64,000 nucleotides of DNA, taken from Terriglobus sp. RCC_193. GTDB lineage: Bacteria; Acidobacteriota; Terriglobia; Terriglobales; Acidobacteriaceae. Under the pieces are notes generated by a model. It saw only the letters and a program-made list of their open reading frames with translations, ran no database searches and had not been told where the DNA came from. The position numbers were made by a program, and so were the translations under genes. This document shows, one piece after another, positions 55,207-63,094 of this stretch. Where the stretch lies: assembly GCF_041355105.1 (NCBI RefSeq), contig NZ_JBFUPK010000004.1, forward strand, positions 1 through 64,000, in the 5' to 3' direction. The first letter of the stretch is position 1. The number at the start of each line of letters is the position of its first letter.

Positions 55207-55764
55207 ATGAATGCAGTATCGTGCAGCATTGCTTTAGGGATGGCGTTATCCATGGGAGTGGTGGCAGGGGCGCAGACGAACCCTAACGGGATGGCAACCC
55301 CACCGGGGACCCAGAACAAGACGAGTGCGACCCATCCGTGCGCCAACATGGACGCCAGTGGGCAGCCGTCGACGCAGGCGCAGGTGGACGCGGGGTGTAC
55401 CGGGCTGGCACCGGGGTTCGTCTCGCCCAGCACCAATATGCCGGTGCCGGAGCACCATGACGTTACAGCCGTTATCCGTGTGAGCTCTGTCGTGGCCAAG
55501 CCGGACAAGTTCCCCTATCCGATGGACTTCCAGGTGGTGGGCGATGCCACCATGTTGACGGCCAAGCTGCCGCAGGTGCGTGCCTGCCTGAGCGTGGCCA
55601 AGAGCTGGACCAAGCGCGCCAATGCCGCCACCTCCACCACGTGTGTGAACCACAAGGGTGAGGTCCTGGCCTACCAGGAGTGCAAGCCCGCCGATGGTGG
55701 CGTGCCCATGGTGTGCACTGCCGCAGAACCTGGCAACGGCGCCACTGTTGCATCGGTGAAGTAA
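55207..55764 (+). CDS. Exported protein of unknown function
   Basis: A 185-residue protein with a signal peptide of about 22 residues (SIALGMALSMGVVAGAQ). A low-complexity Thr/Pro/Asn segment follows, then a compact part from about residue 85: VTAVIRVSSVVAKPDKFPYP, ACLSVAKSWTKRAN, TTCVNHKGEVLAYQECKPAD. Six or so Cys residues in the mature part could form disulphides in the periplasm. GGGGGAG stands seven bases before the ATG, which decides the start over the longer open frame. No known family is recognised. A terminator follows. Confidence 0.75.
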   Translation: MNAVSCSIALGMALSMGVVAGAQTNPNGMATPPGTQNKTSATHPCANMDASGQPSTQAQVDAGCTGLAPGFVSPSTNMPVPEHHDVTAVIRVSSVVAKPDKFPYPMDFQVVGDATMLTAKLPQVRACLSVAKSWTKRANAATSTTCVNHKGEVLAYQECKPADGGVPMVCTAAEPGNGATVASVK

Positions 55765-55776
55765 CGCCTTCCTACC

Positions 55777-55814
55777 GTGCGCCGCTGCTCTCACAGTAGC
55801 GGCGCACTTCTCCT
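55777..55814 (+). terminator. Hairpin terminator after exported unknown protein
   Basis: GTGCGCCGCT and AGCGGCGCAC form a perfect 10-bp stem with an 11-base loop, followed by the pyrimidine-rich TTCTCCTC. Confidence 0.7.
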
Positions 55815-55874
55815 CAGGCATCCACAGCTACCTCTTCGTAGCCGCATCGGTTACCGTTAGGGAAGAGCATTCCC

Positions 55875-56687
55875 ATGGCAACGGTAGATCAGGTCGGTTT
55901 CGGTACAGAGTCAGAGCCGGTTTGCGCCTACTGCGACGGGCAGGGTATGCGCATCGTGGAGGATGCGCAGGGGCGCCGGTCGGCGGTGCCGTGTGTGTGC
56001 CGTGCGCAACGGCGTACGCGGCGGGTGCTGAACCTGGCCCGTATTCCGCGCCGGTATGAACACTGCACGCTGGATTCCTACGAGCCTAACTTCGGCGATG
56101 GTGCTCACCGCTCCTTGCAGGCGGCGTTGCGCCGTGCACGGCAGTTTGTGGATGGCTATCCGCTGGTGAACGATGGCAGTGGTCTGTTGCTGACCGGGGC
56201 AATCGGTGTGGGGAAGACGCACCTTGCTGTGGGTGTGTTGCAGGCACTGGTGGAAGAACGTGGTGCAACTGGCCTGTTCTACGACTACCGAGAGTTGCTG
56301 AAGCAGGTGCAGAACAGCTACAACCCGCGTGTGGCGTCGACGGAGCTGGAAGTGCTGGCGCCCGTGTTTGAGGCGGAGGTGCTGGTGCTGGATGAGATTG
56401 GCGCGTCCAAGCCGACCGACTGGGTCTGGGATACGGTCGCGCACATCCTGAATACTCGCTACAACGACAAGCGGACCACGATCATCACCACGAACTACCC
56501 GAACCTGCCGCCGCGTGGCGTGGCTTCGGAGGAGATTGCTCCTTCGGCGCGTTACGTAACGCGTGAGGAGACGTTGGGCGACCGCATTGGCGAACGCATG
56601 CGATCCCGGCTGATGGAGATGTGTACGACGGTCGAGATGCAGGGCGAGGACTTCCGGCAGAAGGTCAAGCGCGCTTCGTACGTGTAG
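55875..56687 (+). CDS. DnaC/IstB-like AAA+ ATPase
   Basis: A 270-residue AAA+ protein of the DnaC/DnaI helicase-loader type. The N-terminal part has a four-cysteine zinc-finger-like pattern (CAYC with CVC), followed by the ATPase domain with Walker A GAIGVGKTH (about 108-116), Walker B VLVLDEIG and sensor TIITTNYP. Such proteins load the replicative helicase; IstB relatives assist transposases, but no insertion-sequence transposase is near, which favours a helicase-loader or general role. It stands alone between a terminator and a repeat cluster. Confidence 0.85.
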   Translation: MATVDQVGFGTESEPVCAYCDGQGMRIVEDAQGRRSAVPCVCRAQRRTRRVLNLARIPRRYEHCTLDSYEPNFGDGAHRSLQAALRRARQFVDGYPLVNDGSGLLLTGAIGVGKTHLAVGVLQALVEERGATGLFYDYRELLKQVQNSYNPRVASTELEVLAPVFEAEVLVLDEIGASKPTDWVWDTVAHILNTRYNDKRTTIITTNYPNLPPRGVASEEIAPSARYVTREETLGDRIGERMRSRLMEMCTTVEMQGEDFRQKVKRASYV

Positions 56688-56720
56688 GTCATTCGGCTTT
56701 CCTGACGCATCGTAGAGCCG

Positions 56721-56886
56721 GGAGAGGAATGCAGGTCCTTCAGCTCCGCTTCGCTTCGTTCAGGATGACGGTCTTTGACCGTACGAGCTTCGCTGGCCGA
56801 CGTGCTTTGCGCGTATGAGCTTTACTGGATGATGTAGTTCGTGCTTTGCTGGCTGACGAGCTTCGGACGTTGGAGCTTTGCGTTAA
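56721..56886. repeat. Dispersed intergenic repeat cluster, copy 3
   Basis: Begins with the GCAGGTCCTT...CAGGATGAC hairpin module, here with a slightly longer loop, then GGTCTTTGACCGTACGAG and several GAGCTT(C/T)GCT units in tandem. It lies directly after the stop of the DnaC-like gene. Confidence 0.8.
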
Positions 56887-56892
56887 GGCAGG

Positions 56893-56982
56893 TTAGAAGA
56901 ACAGTGTCAACAGGAACAGCAGGCCGCAGCCGCAGGCTCCTATGCGGTAAGTCCAGTCGTGGGTGGCAGTCACGGTGTGCAT
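56893..56982 (-). CDS. Possible 29-residue membrane peptide
   Basis: A short reading frame MHTVTATHDWTYRIGACGCG ending in LLFLLTLFF. The last 14 residues are a hydrophobic segment and CGSG-type cysteines precede it. CGGAG lies eight bases before the ATG. It could be a small single-pass membrane protein, or chance. There is no terminator and it abuts the repeat cluster. Confidence 0.35.
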   Translation of the reverse strand: MHTVTATHDWTYRIGACGCGLLFLLTLFF

Positions 56983-57134
56983 GGCCGTTTCTCCGGGGGA
57001 GGTCGGTACTGCTTGGTAGCGGTACAGACACGGAATCAATCGGACAGTTCTGCTTGCTTATGGTTACTTTGCCATAAGTGGTGTTACGTAGTGATAAATC
57101 CCCATAGAGGAATCTGCGTAGTAGACTCCAAGCG

Positions 57135-57662
57135 ATGGCAGATGAGCAGAAGCATACGCCTTTCCTGACGAGTGCGGAACCGGAGCGCACCGTTTCTACC
57201 AAGACCTGGTTGATTGCGGCTGGCGCTGTCGCGCTTCTGATCGTGATTGCTGTGTTGGCGACACTGCACCGGACGCCGGTGAATCCCGGTGCGGCGCTGC
57301 CCGTGGATGCCAATGCCGCTTCGCTGCCCATCAGCGATCGCTCCATGTCCGAGGCGACCAACGGTGCGGGCGGCAAGTCCACCTATCTGGATGGGACGAT
57401 CACCAACAACACGGGCAAGACGCTGACCGCGGCAACGGTGCAGGTGACCTTTGCCACGACCGATGGGACACAGCCGCATCGCGAAACCACACCGCTGATG
57501 CTGGTGCGGACGCGTGTGCCTTATGTGGATCTGCAGATGGTTTCCGCCGATCCCATCAAGCCGGGCGACCATCGGGATTTCCGGCTGATCTTCGAGTCGG
57601 TTCCGGCGAACTGGGACGTTCAGCCGCCAGAGATTTCGATTACCCATGCGGAGTTGCGGTAG
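57135..57662 (+). CDS. Membrane-anchored DUF2393-like protein
   Basis: A 175-residue protein with a short cytoplasmic start, one membrane segment (residues 24-44, WLIAAGAVALLIVIAVLATL) and an extracytoplasmic Ig-like beta domain: TYLDGTITNNTGKTLTAATV, then LRTRVPYVDLQMV and HRDFRLIFESVPANWDVQPP. This is the pattern of the DUF2393/FxLYD-type domains common in Acidobacteriota. Function unknown. It stands alone. Confidence 0.75.
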   Translation: MADEQKHTPFLTSAEPERTVSTKTWLIAAGAVALLIVIAVLATLHRTPVNPGAALPVDANAASLPISDRSMSEATNGAGGKSTYLDGTITNNTGKTLTAATVQVTFATTDGTQPHRETTPLMLVRTRVPYVDLQMVSADPIKPGDHRDFRLIFESVPANWDVQPPEISITHAELR

Positions 57663-57687
57663 GGGTACCCCCTCCCCCCTGTTTTTC

Positions 57688-57780
57688 TAAAATCTTCTTT
57701 TAATTGTGGTTACGGTTTTGGTGGCTGTAAAATCGTCTTTCTGTTGGGGTTAGGGGCAAAATAGTCTTTCTAAATGGGTT
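57688..57780. repeat. Three-unit imperfect tandem repeat
   Basis: Three units share the pattern AAAAT-x-(C/G/A)TCTTT...GGTTA(C/G)GG, beginning near 57688, 57728 and 57757. The second and third are most alike (AAAATCGTCTTTC and AAAATAGTCTTTC, each ending GGGTTAGGG). They lie between the DUF2393-like gene and its terminator. Confidence 0.65.
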
Positions 57781-57781
57781 A

Positions 57782-57806
57782 GGGTCGCGCTTTGCGCGGC
57801 CCTTTT
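57782..57806 (+). terminator. Rho-independent terminator
   Basis: GGGTCGCGC and GCGCGGCCC form a 9-bp stem with one G-T pair and a TTT loop, followed by TTTTCTG. Confidence 0.75.
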
Positions 57807-58016
57807 CTGTCCTGTTTCTATTTTAGTGGTTTGGGGGAAATAACCTGCCAACTCTAATTTCTTTTGTTTTGTTGGAGTTGAGTGGTTTGGGGCTTGACAG
57901 GGTTGTTGATGCCTTCGGCTTGGTGCCAGCCATGGTCTTCTGTGGGCGCGCGGGATTTGCTTCATGCTCCTGTTTGTCTTTTTGGCCGCGCGGTTTTCTT
58001 GGTTTGGGTTTCTTAT

Positions 58017-58465
58017 GGCACGGCTGAAGCCGTGCCCCTTCAAAGAAGACGCTCTTTGCGCGTTGGAGCTTCGCTTTTGCGAAGCTGGTTATGGGTTTGG
58101 TGGCTGGAAGCTTGTTGCGGTCTTGGCGGGATAAGAGTTCGTCGGGATTCTTCGCTTCGCTCAGAATGACGGTCTTCGATCGTATGAGCTTTGCTCGGGA
58201 TCTTTCAACCGTTGAGCTTCGCTGGTCGCGCTTTCGCACGAATGGAGCAGCTTTGCTGCTCGGCCCAGGTTAGCTTCGCGAACCTGGGGCACCCGGTTTT
58301 GGCTGGTGGTTGGTTTGGGTTTCCTGGTGCGTTGTAGAGGGTTTGAGGGAATGCAGGTCCTTCGGCTTCACTTCGTTTCGCTCAGGATGACGGTCTACGA
58401 CCGTAAGAGCTTTGCTGCTCGGCCCAGGTTAGCTTTGCGAACCTGGGGCACCTGGTTTTTTGGCT
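58017..58465. repeat. Dispersed intergenic repeat cluster, copy 4 (longest)
   Basis: Contains a GGCACGGC-tgaa-GCCGTGCC hairpin, AGCTTCGC-tttt-GCGAAGCT, the ATTCT...AGAAT module at 58149-58170, GAGCAGC-ttt-GCTGCTC at 58244-58260, CCCAGGTT...AACCTGGG at 58263-58287, then a second round with the TCCTT...AGGATGAC module (58349-58392) and the CCCAGGTT...AACCTGGG module (58422-58447). The block from 58116 repeats copy 1 almost base for base. Confidence 0.85.
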
Positions 58466-58702
58466 GCTGGTGCGGGGTGGGCAGAATTTGGTGACATTAC
58501 TTCTTTTCGTAGGGAAGAAAATTCCTGGAATTGTGGCACCTTCGGGCTTGGTGGTAATTCAGTAAATAAAACAAAATACAGTGTTTATTTGATTATTTTG
58601 GGTTTGGCATGGTGCCTGCTCTTGTATCCGGCGTAAAGCGTTGCAGTGGTCTTTCGGTTGAAAGACTTTCTGTGGCGCTCCCCCGGAAGGAGCAACACTT
58701 TT

Positions 58703-59623
58703 ATGACGAACCGGAATGATCTGATGAAGATTGCGACACTGTCGGTTTCAGCTTTGATGCTGACTGGTGTTCTTGCTGCGCCCGCTTATGCGCAGAGTGC
58801 AAACGACCAGACGGCTGCTCAAGCACAGCAGGCTCCTGCTCCTGCCGCGAAGCAGGATGCGGCGGATAGCTCGAGCTACTCGACGGGCCAGCCGCTCCAG
58901 ATGCAGTCGAAGGAAGGTTTCTGGGGCCACATGAACCCGCTGGCTCGTAAGAAGTGGGTAAAACGCCAGATGGACCCGGTTCGTGATCGTGTCAACGAAC
59001 TGGATCAGTTGCAGGCGAAGAACGCCAACGACATCCGCGATGTGGATACGCGTGCGACCGCAGGCATAAAGAAGGCAAGCGACGCGGCTGCTCTGGCCGA
59101 TCAGCACGCCACGGATGCCGGCAACCGCGCCGATCAGGCGAACACGACGGCAACCACGGCTTCTACCAAGACCGATGCGCTGCACGGAACGGTACAGAAC
59201 CTGGACCAGTACCAGACAGTGGAATCGACCCCGGTGGCGTTTGCCAAGGGCCGCACCACGCTGGGACCGAAGGGCAAGGCTGATCTGGATGAGATGGCCG
59301 ACAAACTGGCCAGCGAGAAGGGTTACATCATCGAAGTGCAGGGCTACAGCCGCGGTGGTGTTCAGACCTCGACTGCGATGGCCGACTCGGTGGTTCGTTA
59401 CCTGGTGACGGAGAAGCAGGTGCCGGTCTATCGCATCTACCGCTCGGGCATGGGCCGCGCGAAGGCGGCTTCCAGCGCTGACGGTGAGCAGACTGTATCC
59501 AACGGTGTGCGTGTCACGCTGCTGCACAACAGCCTGGCGAGCATGGACCACTCGACGGTTTCGTCCACTGCGGCTCCGAGCAATAACGTGACCGGCGCCA
59601 GCGGGAGCGGATCGCTCCAGTAA
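58703..59623 (+). CDS. Exported OmpA-like protein
   Basis: A 306-residue outer-membrane or periplasmic protein. The signal peptide ends near residue 30 (PAYA-Q). A Gln/Ala/Pro-rich linker follows, then a coiled-coil region of about 75 residues (95-170, heptad-like Ala-rich NELDQLQAKNANDIRD) and a C-terminal OmpA-like domain (178-275). The residues that hold peptidoglycan diaminopimelate in OmpA are missing: GYTD reads GYSR (214-217) and the RRAxxV helix reads MADSVV. GGAAGGAG precedes the ATG. Cell-wall anchoring is thus doubtful. Confidence 0.85.
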   Translation: MTNRNDLMKIATLSVSALMLTGVLAAPAYAQSANDQTAAQAQQAPAPAAKQDAADSSSYSTGQPLQMQSKEGFWGHMNPLARKKWVKRQMDPVRDRVNELDQLQAKNANDIRDVDTRATAGIKKASDAAALADQHATDAGNRADQANTTATTASTKTDALHGTVQNLDQYQTVESTPVAFAKGRTTLGPKGKADLDEMADKLASEKGYIIEVQGYSRGGVQTSTAMADSVVRYLVTEKQVPVYRIYRSGMGRAKAASSADGEQTVSNGVRVTLLHNSLASMDHSTVSSTAAPSNNVTGASGSGSLQ

Positions 59624-59714
59624 CTTTCCCTCCTCCGGGGAAAACCGGGCGTCGTATTCGCAGCCACGCATACGGCGCCCCGAGTAACCCCACGGAGCAG
59701 ACAACCAAGGATTC

Positions 59715-59734
59715 GCGAAAGAAATTTCTTTCGC
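59715..59734. repeat. Perfect 20-base palindrome
   Basis: GCGAAAGAAATTTCTTTCGC equals its own reverse complement. It has no loop, which makes an RNA hairpin less favourable at its centre; a dimeric protein-binding site is an alternative. Confidence 0.7.
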
Positions 59735-59857
59735 CGATAAAGATCAGCAGCCGGAGCATCGCAATCCATCTCCGGTGGCTGCATGGGATTGGCCGGGTGG
59801 TTTGAAAGAACCGCCCGCCAAACAACCTCTCCAAAGCAGAGAGAACCAAGGCAGATT

Positions 59858-59886
59858 GGCCCTCCTCCCGGAGGGCCGTTTTTTTG
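59858..59886 (+). terminator. Rho-independent terminator
   Basis: GGCCCTCC and GGAGGGCC form a perfect 8-bp stem with a TCCC loop, followed by G and seven T. It closes the hairpin run after the OmpA-like gene. Confidence 0.9.
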
Positions 59887-60079
59887 CTTTGAGTGCCTGC
59901 CCTTAGTGATGTGGTATCGTCACTTCTGGTCCGGCTTTCCGGATTGATGTGACGCCCAATGAGAATCTCCACCCAAACCGTGAAGTAGTCGCACACCGCG
60001 TTTCTGACGCGTAGTTTGTGCCATGCTGCCGCTGATTGCGGCAATCACGTTGTTGCAGTGCATGTGGAGTTTCTCATTT

Positions 60080-61279
60080 ATGGCGCGAGCCCGCCTTCTT
60101 ATTTTCTTTGTCGTTCTTCTGGATGCCATGGGCATCGGGATTGTCTTTCCTACGTTGCCGGGACTGCTGCGTGTGCTGATGCACGACGGCGGTGGTGATC
60201 CTGCGCGGGCGTATGGCTACCTGTTGTCTGCTTATGCATTGAGTATGTTTTTTGCTTCGCCCGTTCTGGGTGCGTTGAGCGACCGCTTTGGACGGAGACC
60301 GGTGTTGCTGCTTTCGCTGCTGGGCACTGCGTTTGATGATCTGATGATGGGACTGGCACCGACGCTGTGGATTCTGTATGCGGCGCGCACGCTGGCGGGT
60401 TTTTCTGGCGCGAACCTGACGGTGGCGAACGCTTATCTGGCGGACATTACGCCGGAAGAAGAACGTTCCGGGGCGTTCGGGAAGATGAATGCCTGCTTTG
60501 GTGTGGGGTTCATTGCGGGGCCGGTGCTGGGCGGGATTGCGGGCATGTATTCGCTGCGTGCGCCGTTTTATCTGGCGGCTGTGTTGAACATTGTGGGTGC
60601 AGTGCTGGCGGTGTTTGTGCTGCCGGAGTCGCGGAAGGTGACGGAGACGAAGCGGATCACGCTGGCGCAGTTGAATCCGTTTGCGTCGTTGCGCAATGTG
60701 TTTCGCCTGCGCGGCATTGGGCCGATGCTGTATGTGTTCTGCACCATGGATATGGTGGGGCAGGTGCCGTCGGTGTTGTGGGTGATTTATGGCAACAGCC
60801 GCTTTGGATGGACGCCGTTCATGGTGGGTGTGTCGTTTGCCCTGTTCGGGCTGCTGCATGCGGTTTTTCAATCGATATTGCCGGAGCGGTTTCAACGCTG
60901 GGTGGGAGAACGAGGCAGTGTGCTGGCAGGCATTGCTGCGGATACGACGGGGTATGTGCTGTATTCGATCGCGTCGACGACTGTGGCGGCGTTGTCGATT
61001 CTGCCGTTGCTGTGCCTGGGCGGGATTGCGCTGCCATCGGTGCAGTCGATGCTGTCGCGCAGCGTGGATGAGTCACGCCAGGGTGAGTTGCAGGGTGTGC
61101 TGACGAGTCTGAATAGTTTGATTGCAGTGGGCGGGCCGGTGGTGGCTTCCAGCTTGTACTCCGTGGCGCGGACACGGATTCCGCAGTATCCGGGGGCTAT
61201 CTGGCTGGCGCCGGTCTTGTTGTATGTGCCATGCGTGGCGATGCTGTTGTGGCGCAATAGAAAATCGGCTGCGGTTTAG
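60080..61279 (+). CDS. MFS transporter (TetA-like drug/H+ antiporter type)
   Basis: A 12-helix inner-membrane transporter of the major facilitator superfamily, about 399 residues. The order FFVVLLDAMGIGIVFPTLPG in helix 1, GALSDRFGRRPVLLLSLLG between helices 2 and 3, ARTLAGFSGANLTVANAYLADI and the motif-C-like segment GPVLGGIAGMYS is that of the TetA/TCR1 multidrug group. Substrate unknown; similarity alone does not show tetracycline resistance. An ATG with GGAG nine bases upstream is chosen; earlier ATG codons are in frame. Confidence 0.9.
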   Translation: MARARLLIFFVVLLDAMGIGIVFPTLPGLLRVLMHDGGGDPARAYGYLLSAYALSMFFASPVLGALSDRFGRRPVLLLSLLGTAFDDLMMGLAPTLWILYAARTLAGFSGANLTVANAYLADITPEEERSGAFGKMNACFGVGFIAGPVLGGIAGMYSLRAPFYLAAVLNIVGAVLAVFVLPESRKVTETKRITLAQLNPFASLRNVFRLRGIGPMLYVFCTMDMVGQVPSVLWVIYGNSRFGWTPFMVGVSFALFGLLHAVFQSILPERFQRWVGERGSVLAGIAADTTGYVLYSIASTTVAALSILPLLCLGGIALPSVQSMLSRSVDESRQGELQGVLTSLNSLIAVGGPVVASSLYSVARTRIPQYPGAIWLAPVLLYVPCVAMLLWRNRKSAAV

Positions 61280-61323
61280 GGTGTTCAGGCAGCGCAGTTT
61301 TGCGCCGCGCATCGTACATAACT

Positions 61324-62037
61324 ATGGCGAACGAACCTGTGGTGGATGAAGAACGGTGGCGTCAGTATCAGGCGGCGCGCGAACAGCGGATTGCGTACAA
61401 GGAGAAGCCGCGGAGCCGCGTGGGTGCGGTGCTGCTGGGCTTGCTGATCTTCTTTGTGCTGGGCGGCGTGGGCGCGGTGTGGCTGCTGCGCCATGCGGGC
61501 AACCATGATGTCGAAGGGAAGCTGGCGAGCTTTCTGCTGGGTGGGCGTGACACATTCAACACCAACGCGCCGGATGTGGTGAGCCAGATTCAGCGGCTGA
61601 ATCGGCTGGAGACGGTGAGCTATTCCGTGGATACGGTTGTGGAAGGCAAGCATCAGAATGCGGTGTTGCCGGATCTGTTGTTTGGCGACCGGCTGATCCT
61701 GGTGGTTCATGGGCAGGTGATTGCGGGGGTGGATCTGTCGCAGTTGAAGCCGGAACAGGTGAAGGTGGATGGGCGGTCGGTGACGGTGGACTTGCCGCCT
61801 TCACAGATATTCACCACGAAGATTGATACGGCGAAGACGAAGGTGTTTGCGCGGACGACGGGTCTGCTGGTGCAGGCGGACCCGAGCCTGGAGATGGATA
61901 CGCAGAAGCTGGCAGAGACACAGATTCTGCAGGCGGCGTCGGGGGACGGCATACTGGATACGGCTCGCGCCAACGCACGGCTTGGGATGGAGAGTTTGTT
62001 GCGCGGGCTGGGGTTTCAACAAGTGACCGTGAAGTAG
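61324..62037 (+). CDS. Membrane-anchored DUF4230-like protein
   Basis: A 237-residue protein with a cytoplasmic basic N-terminus, one membrane helix (residues 32-55, VGAVLLGLLIFFVLGGVGAV) and an extracytoplasmic domain of the DUF4230 pattern: QRLNRLETVSYSVDTVVEGK, GDRLILVVHGQVIAGVDLSQ, LPPSQIFTTKID and a C-terminal helix ending LLRGLGFQQVTV. Function unknown. The L,D-transpeptidase gene follows after 19 bases, so the two may be co-transcribed and both act at the envelope. Confidence 0.8.
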   Translation: MANEPVVDEERWRQYQAAREQRIAYKEKPRSRVGAVLLGLLIFFVLGGVGAVWLLRHAGNHDVEGKLASFLLGGRDTFNTNAPDVVSQIQRLNRLETVSYSVDTVVEGKHQNAVLPDLLFGDRLILVVHGQVIAGVDLSQLKPEQVKVDGRSVTVDLPPSQIFTTKIDTAKTKVFARTTGLLVQADPSLEMDTQKLAETQILQAASGDGILDTARANARLGMESLLRGLGFQQVTVK

Positions 62038-62056
62038 TTTCGGAGGCTTTGGATCT

Positions 62057-63058
62057 ATGGGTTGGACGCGGCGTGACGTGGTGGCTGGTCTTGCGGCTTC
62101 GATGGTGTGTGTGGCCGTTGCACAAAAGAAGAAGCCCGCTCCGCCTCCTCCTGCTGAACCTCCTCTGACCGGGCCAGATGCTGCGGATACGATTCAGGGG
62201 TTGAAGCCGGGGCAGTATTTATGGGCTCCGTCGCTGGCTCCGGAAGGACCGGTGCTGGCGGTGGTGAGCCTGTCGCTGCAGCGTGTGTATGTGTATCGCA
62301 ATGGTGTGTTGATTGCGGTGTCGACGCTGTCGTCGGGCAAGAAGGGACACCGGACGCCGACAGGTGTGTTCACGGTTTTGCAGAAGCAGGTGATGCATCA
62401 CTCGAATCTTTATAACAACGCACCGATGCCCTACATGGAACGGCTGACATGGGGTGGTGTGGCGATGCACGCGGGGCATTTGCCGGGATATGCGGCCTCG
62501 CATGGGTGTGTTCGCCTGCCGTATGAGTTTTCCAGGAAGCTGTATACCGTGACGAAGCTGGGTATGACGGTGGTGGTGACGGATAGCGATGCGGTGCCGC
62601 GTGTGGCTCCTGCGCCGGATCTGCTGGAGGCTGCGCAGAGTGTGGAGCAGGCGCAGCAGGAACCGGTGATGTGGCAGCCGGAGAAGAGTCCGACGGGGCC
62701 GATGTCGCTGGTGCTGAGCGGGGCGGATCGCAGGCTGATGGTGCTGCGCAACGGTGTGCTGATCGGGTCGGCGACGGTGACGGTGAATGGGCCGATCACG
62801 GAGACGATGGGATTCACGCTGACGTCGATGGAGGGCGGGAATTTTCATTGGCTGCAGTTGCCGCTGTCAGGGCAATCACCGGAGCCGGGGCATGAGATGA
62901 CCGCGGAGGAACGCTCGCGTGTACGGCTGCCACAGGATTTTCGTGTGGCGCTGGATAAGGAGATTGTGCCAGGTACGACGCTGCTGGTGACCGGGGATTC
63001 GATGCGGGCTTCGAGTGCTGGGGAGAAGGTTGTGGTGTTTGCGAGCGGTGGTTCTTAG
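62057..63058 (+). CDS. L,D-transpeptidase (YkuD family)
   Basis: A periplasmic cysteine transpeptidase that cross-links peptidoglycan or attaches proteins to it. An N-terminal Tat-like or Sec signal (WTRRDVVAGLAASMVCVAVA) is followed by a Pro-rich linker and a YkuD domain with QRVYVYRNGVLIAVSTLSSG, HRTPTGVFTVL and the active site HAGHLPGYAASHGCVRLP (His138, His149, Cys151). Residues about 218-275 repeat the first strands of that domain without an active site (RRLMVLRNGVLIGSATVTVN). 333 residues. Confidence 0.93.
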   Translation: MGWTRRDVVAGLAASMVCVAVAQKKKPAPPPPAEPPLTGPDAADTIQGLKPGQYLWAPSLAPEGPVLAVVSLSLQRVYVYRNGVLIAVSTLSSGKKGHRTPTGVFTVLQKQVMHHSNLYNNAPMPYMERLTWGGVAMHAGHLPGYAASHGCVRLPYEFSRKLYTVTKLGMTVVVTDSDAVPRVAPAPDLLEAAQSVEQAQQEPVMWQPEKSPTGPMSLVLSGADRRLMVLRNGVLIGSATVTVNGPITETMGFTLTSMEGGNFHWLQLPLSGQSPEPGHEMTAEERSRVRLPQDFRVALDKEIVPGTTLLVTGDSMRASSAGEKVVVFASGGS

Positions 63059-63094
63059 GCCGCTGCTCTTCTGGGGAAATTGTAGTGGGCAGAG

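Larger units (their letters stand above)
56688..57134. other. Intergenic region with repeats and a possible tiny gene
   Basis: The first 200 bases are the dispersed repeat cluster described at 56721-56886. A 29-codon minus-strand reading frame occupies 56893-56982. The remainder, up to the DUF2393-like gene, has no further structure that I can see and should contain its promoter. Confidence 0.6.
57663..58702. other. Long intergenic region (about 1 kb)
   Basis: No supported gene. It contains a three-unit tandem repeat (57688-57780), a terminator (57782-57806), the GGCACGGC-tgaa-GCCGTGCC hairpin (58017-58036), the longest dispersed-repeat cluster (to 58465), and an A/T-rich stretch near 58550-58600 that may be the promoter of the OmpA-like gene. 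Confidence 0.7.
59624..60079. other. Structured intergenic region with a run of hairpins
   Basis: Five inverted repeats follow the OmpA-like stop in 240 bases: 59647-59680 (11 bp with one G-T pair), a perfect 20-base palindrome at 59715-59734, 59747-59782 (two arms with a two-base bulge), 59790-59820 (12 bp with one bulge and one G-T pair) and the terminator at 59858-59886. A small RNA or structured 3' untranslated region is the simplest reading. The last 190 bases have no clear structure and should contain the MFS gene promoter. Confidence 0.6.

Noticed and set aside
55875-56687. Insertion-sequence helper protein IstB
   Set aside because: The ATPase is of the same superfamily, but no transposase or terminal inverted repeats flank it; a DnaC-like loader is the more careful call.
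56822-57382. Minus-strand open frame of 186 codons over the DUF2393-like gene and the repeat region
   Set aside because: Runs antisense to a gene with clear domain structure and through non-coding repeats.
60074-60895. Minus-strand open frame of 273 codons opposite the MFS gene
   Set aside because: Arg/His/Gln-rich product without motifs; shadow of the transporter's codon pattern.
60080-61279. Tetracycline resistance determinant
   Set aside because: It belongs to the TetA-like MFS group by pattern, but that group is broad and nothing in the context supports resistance.
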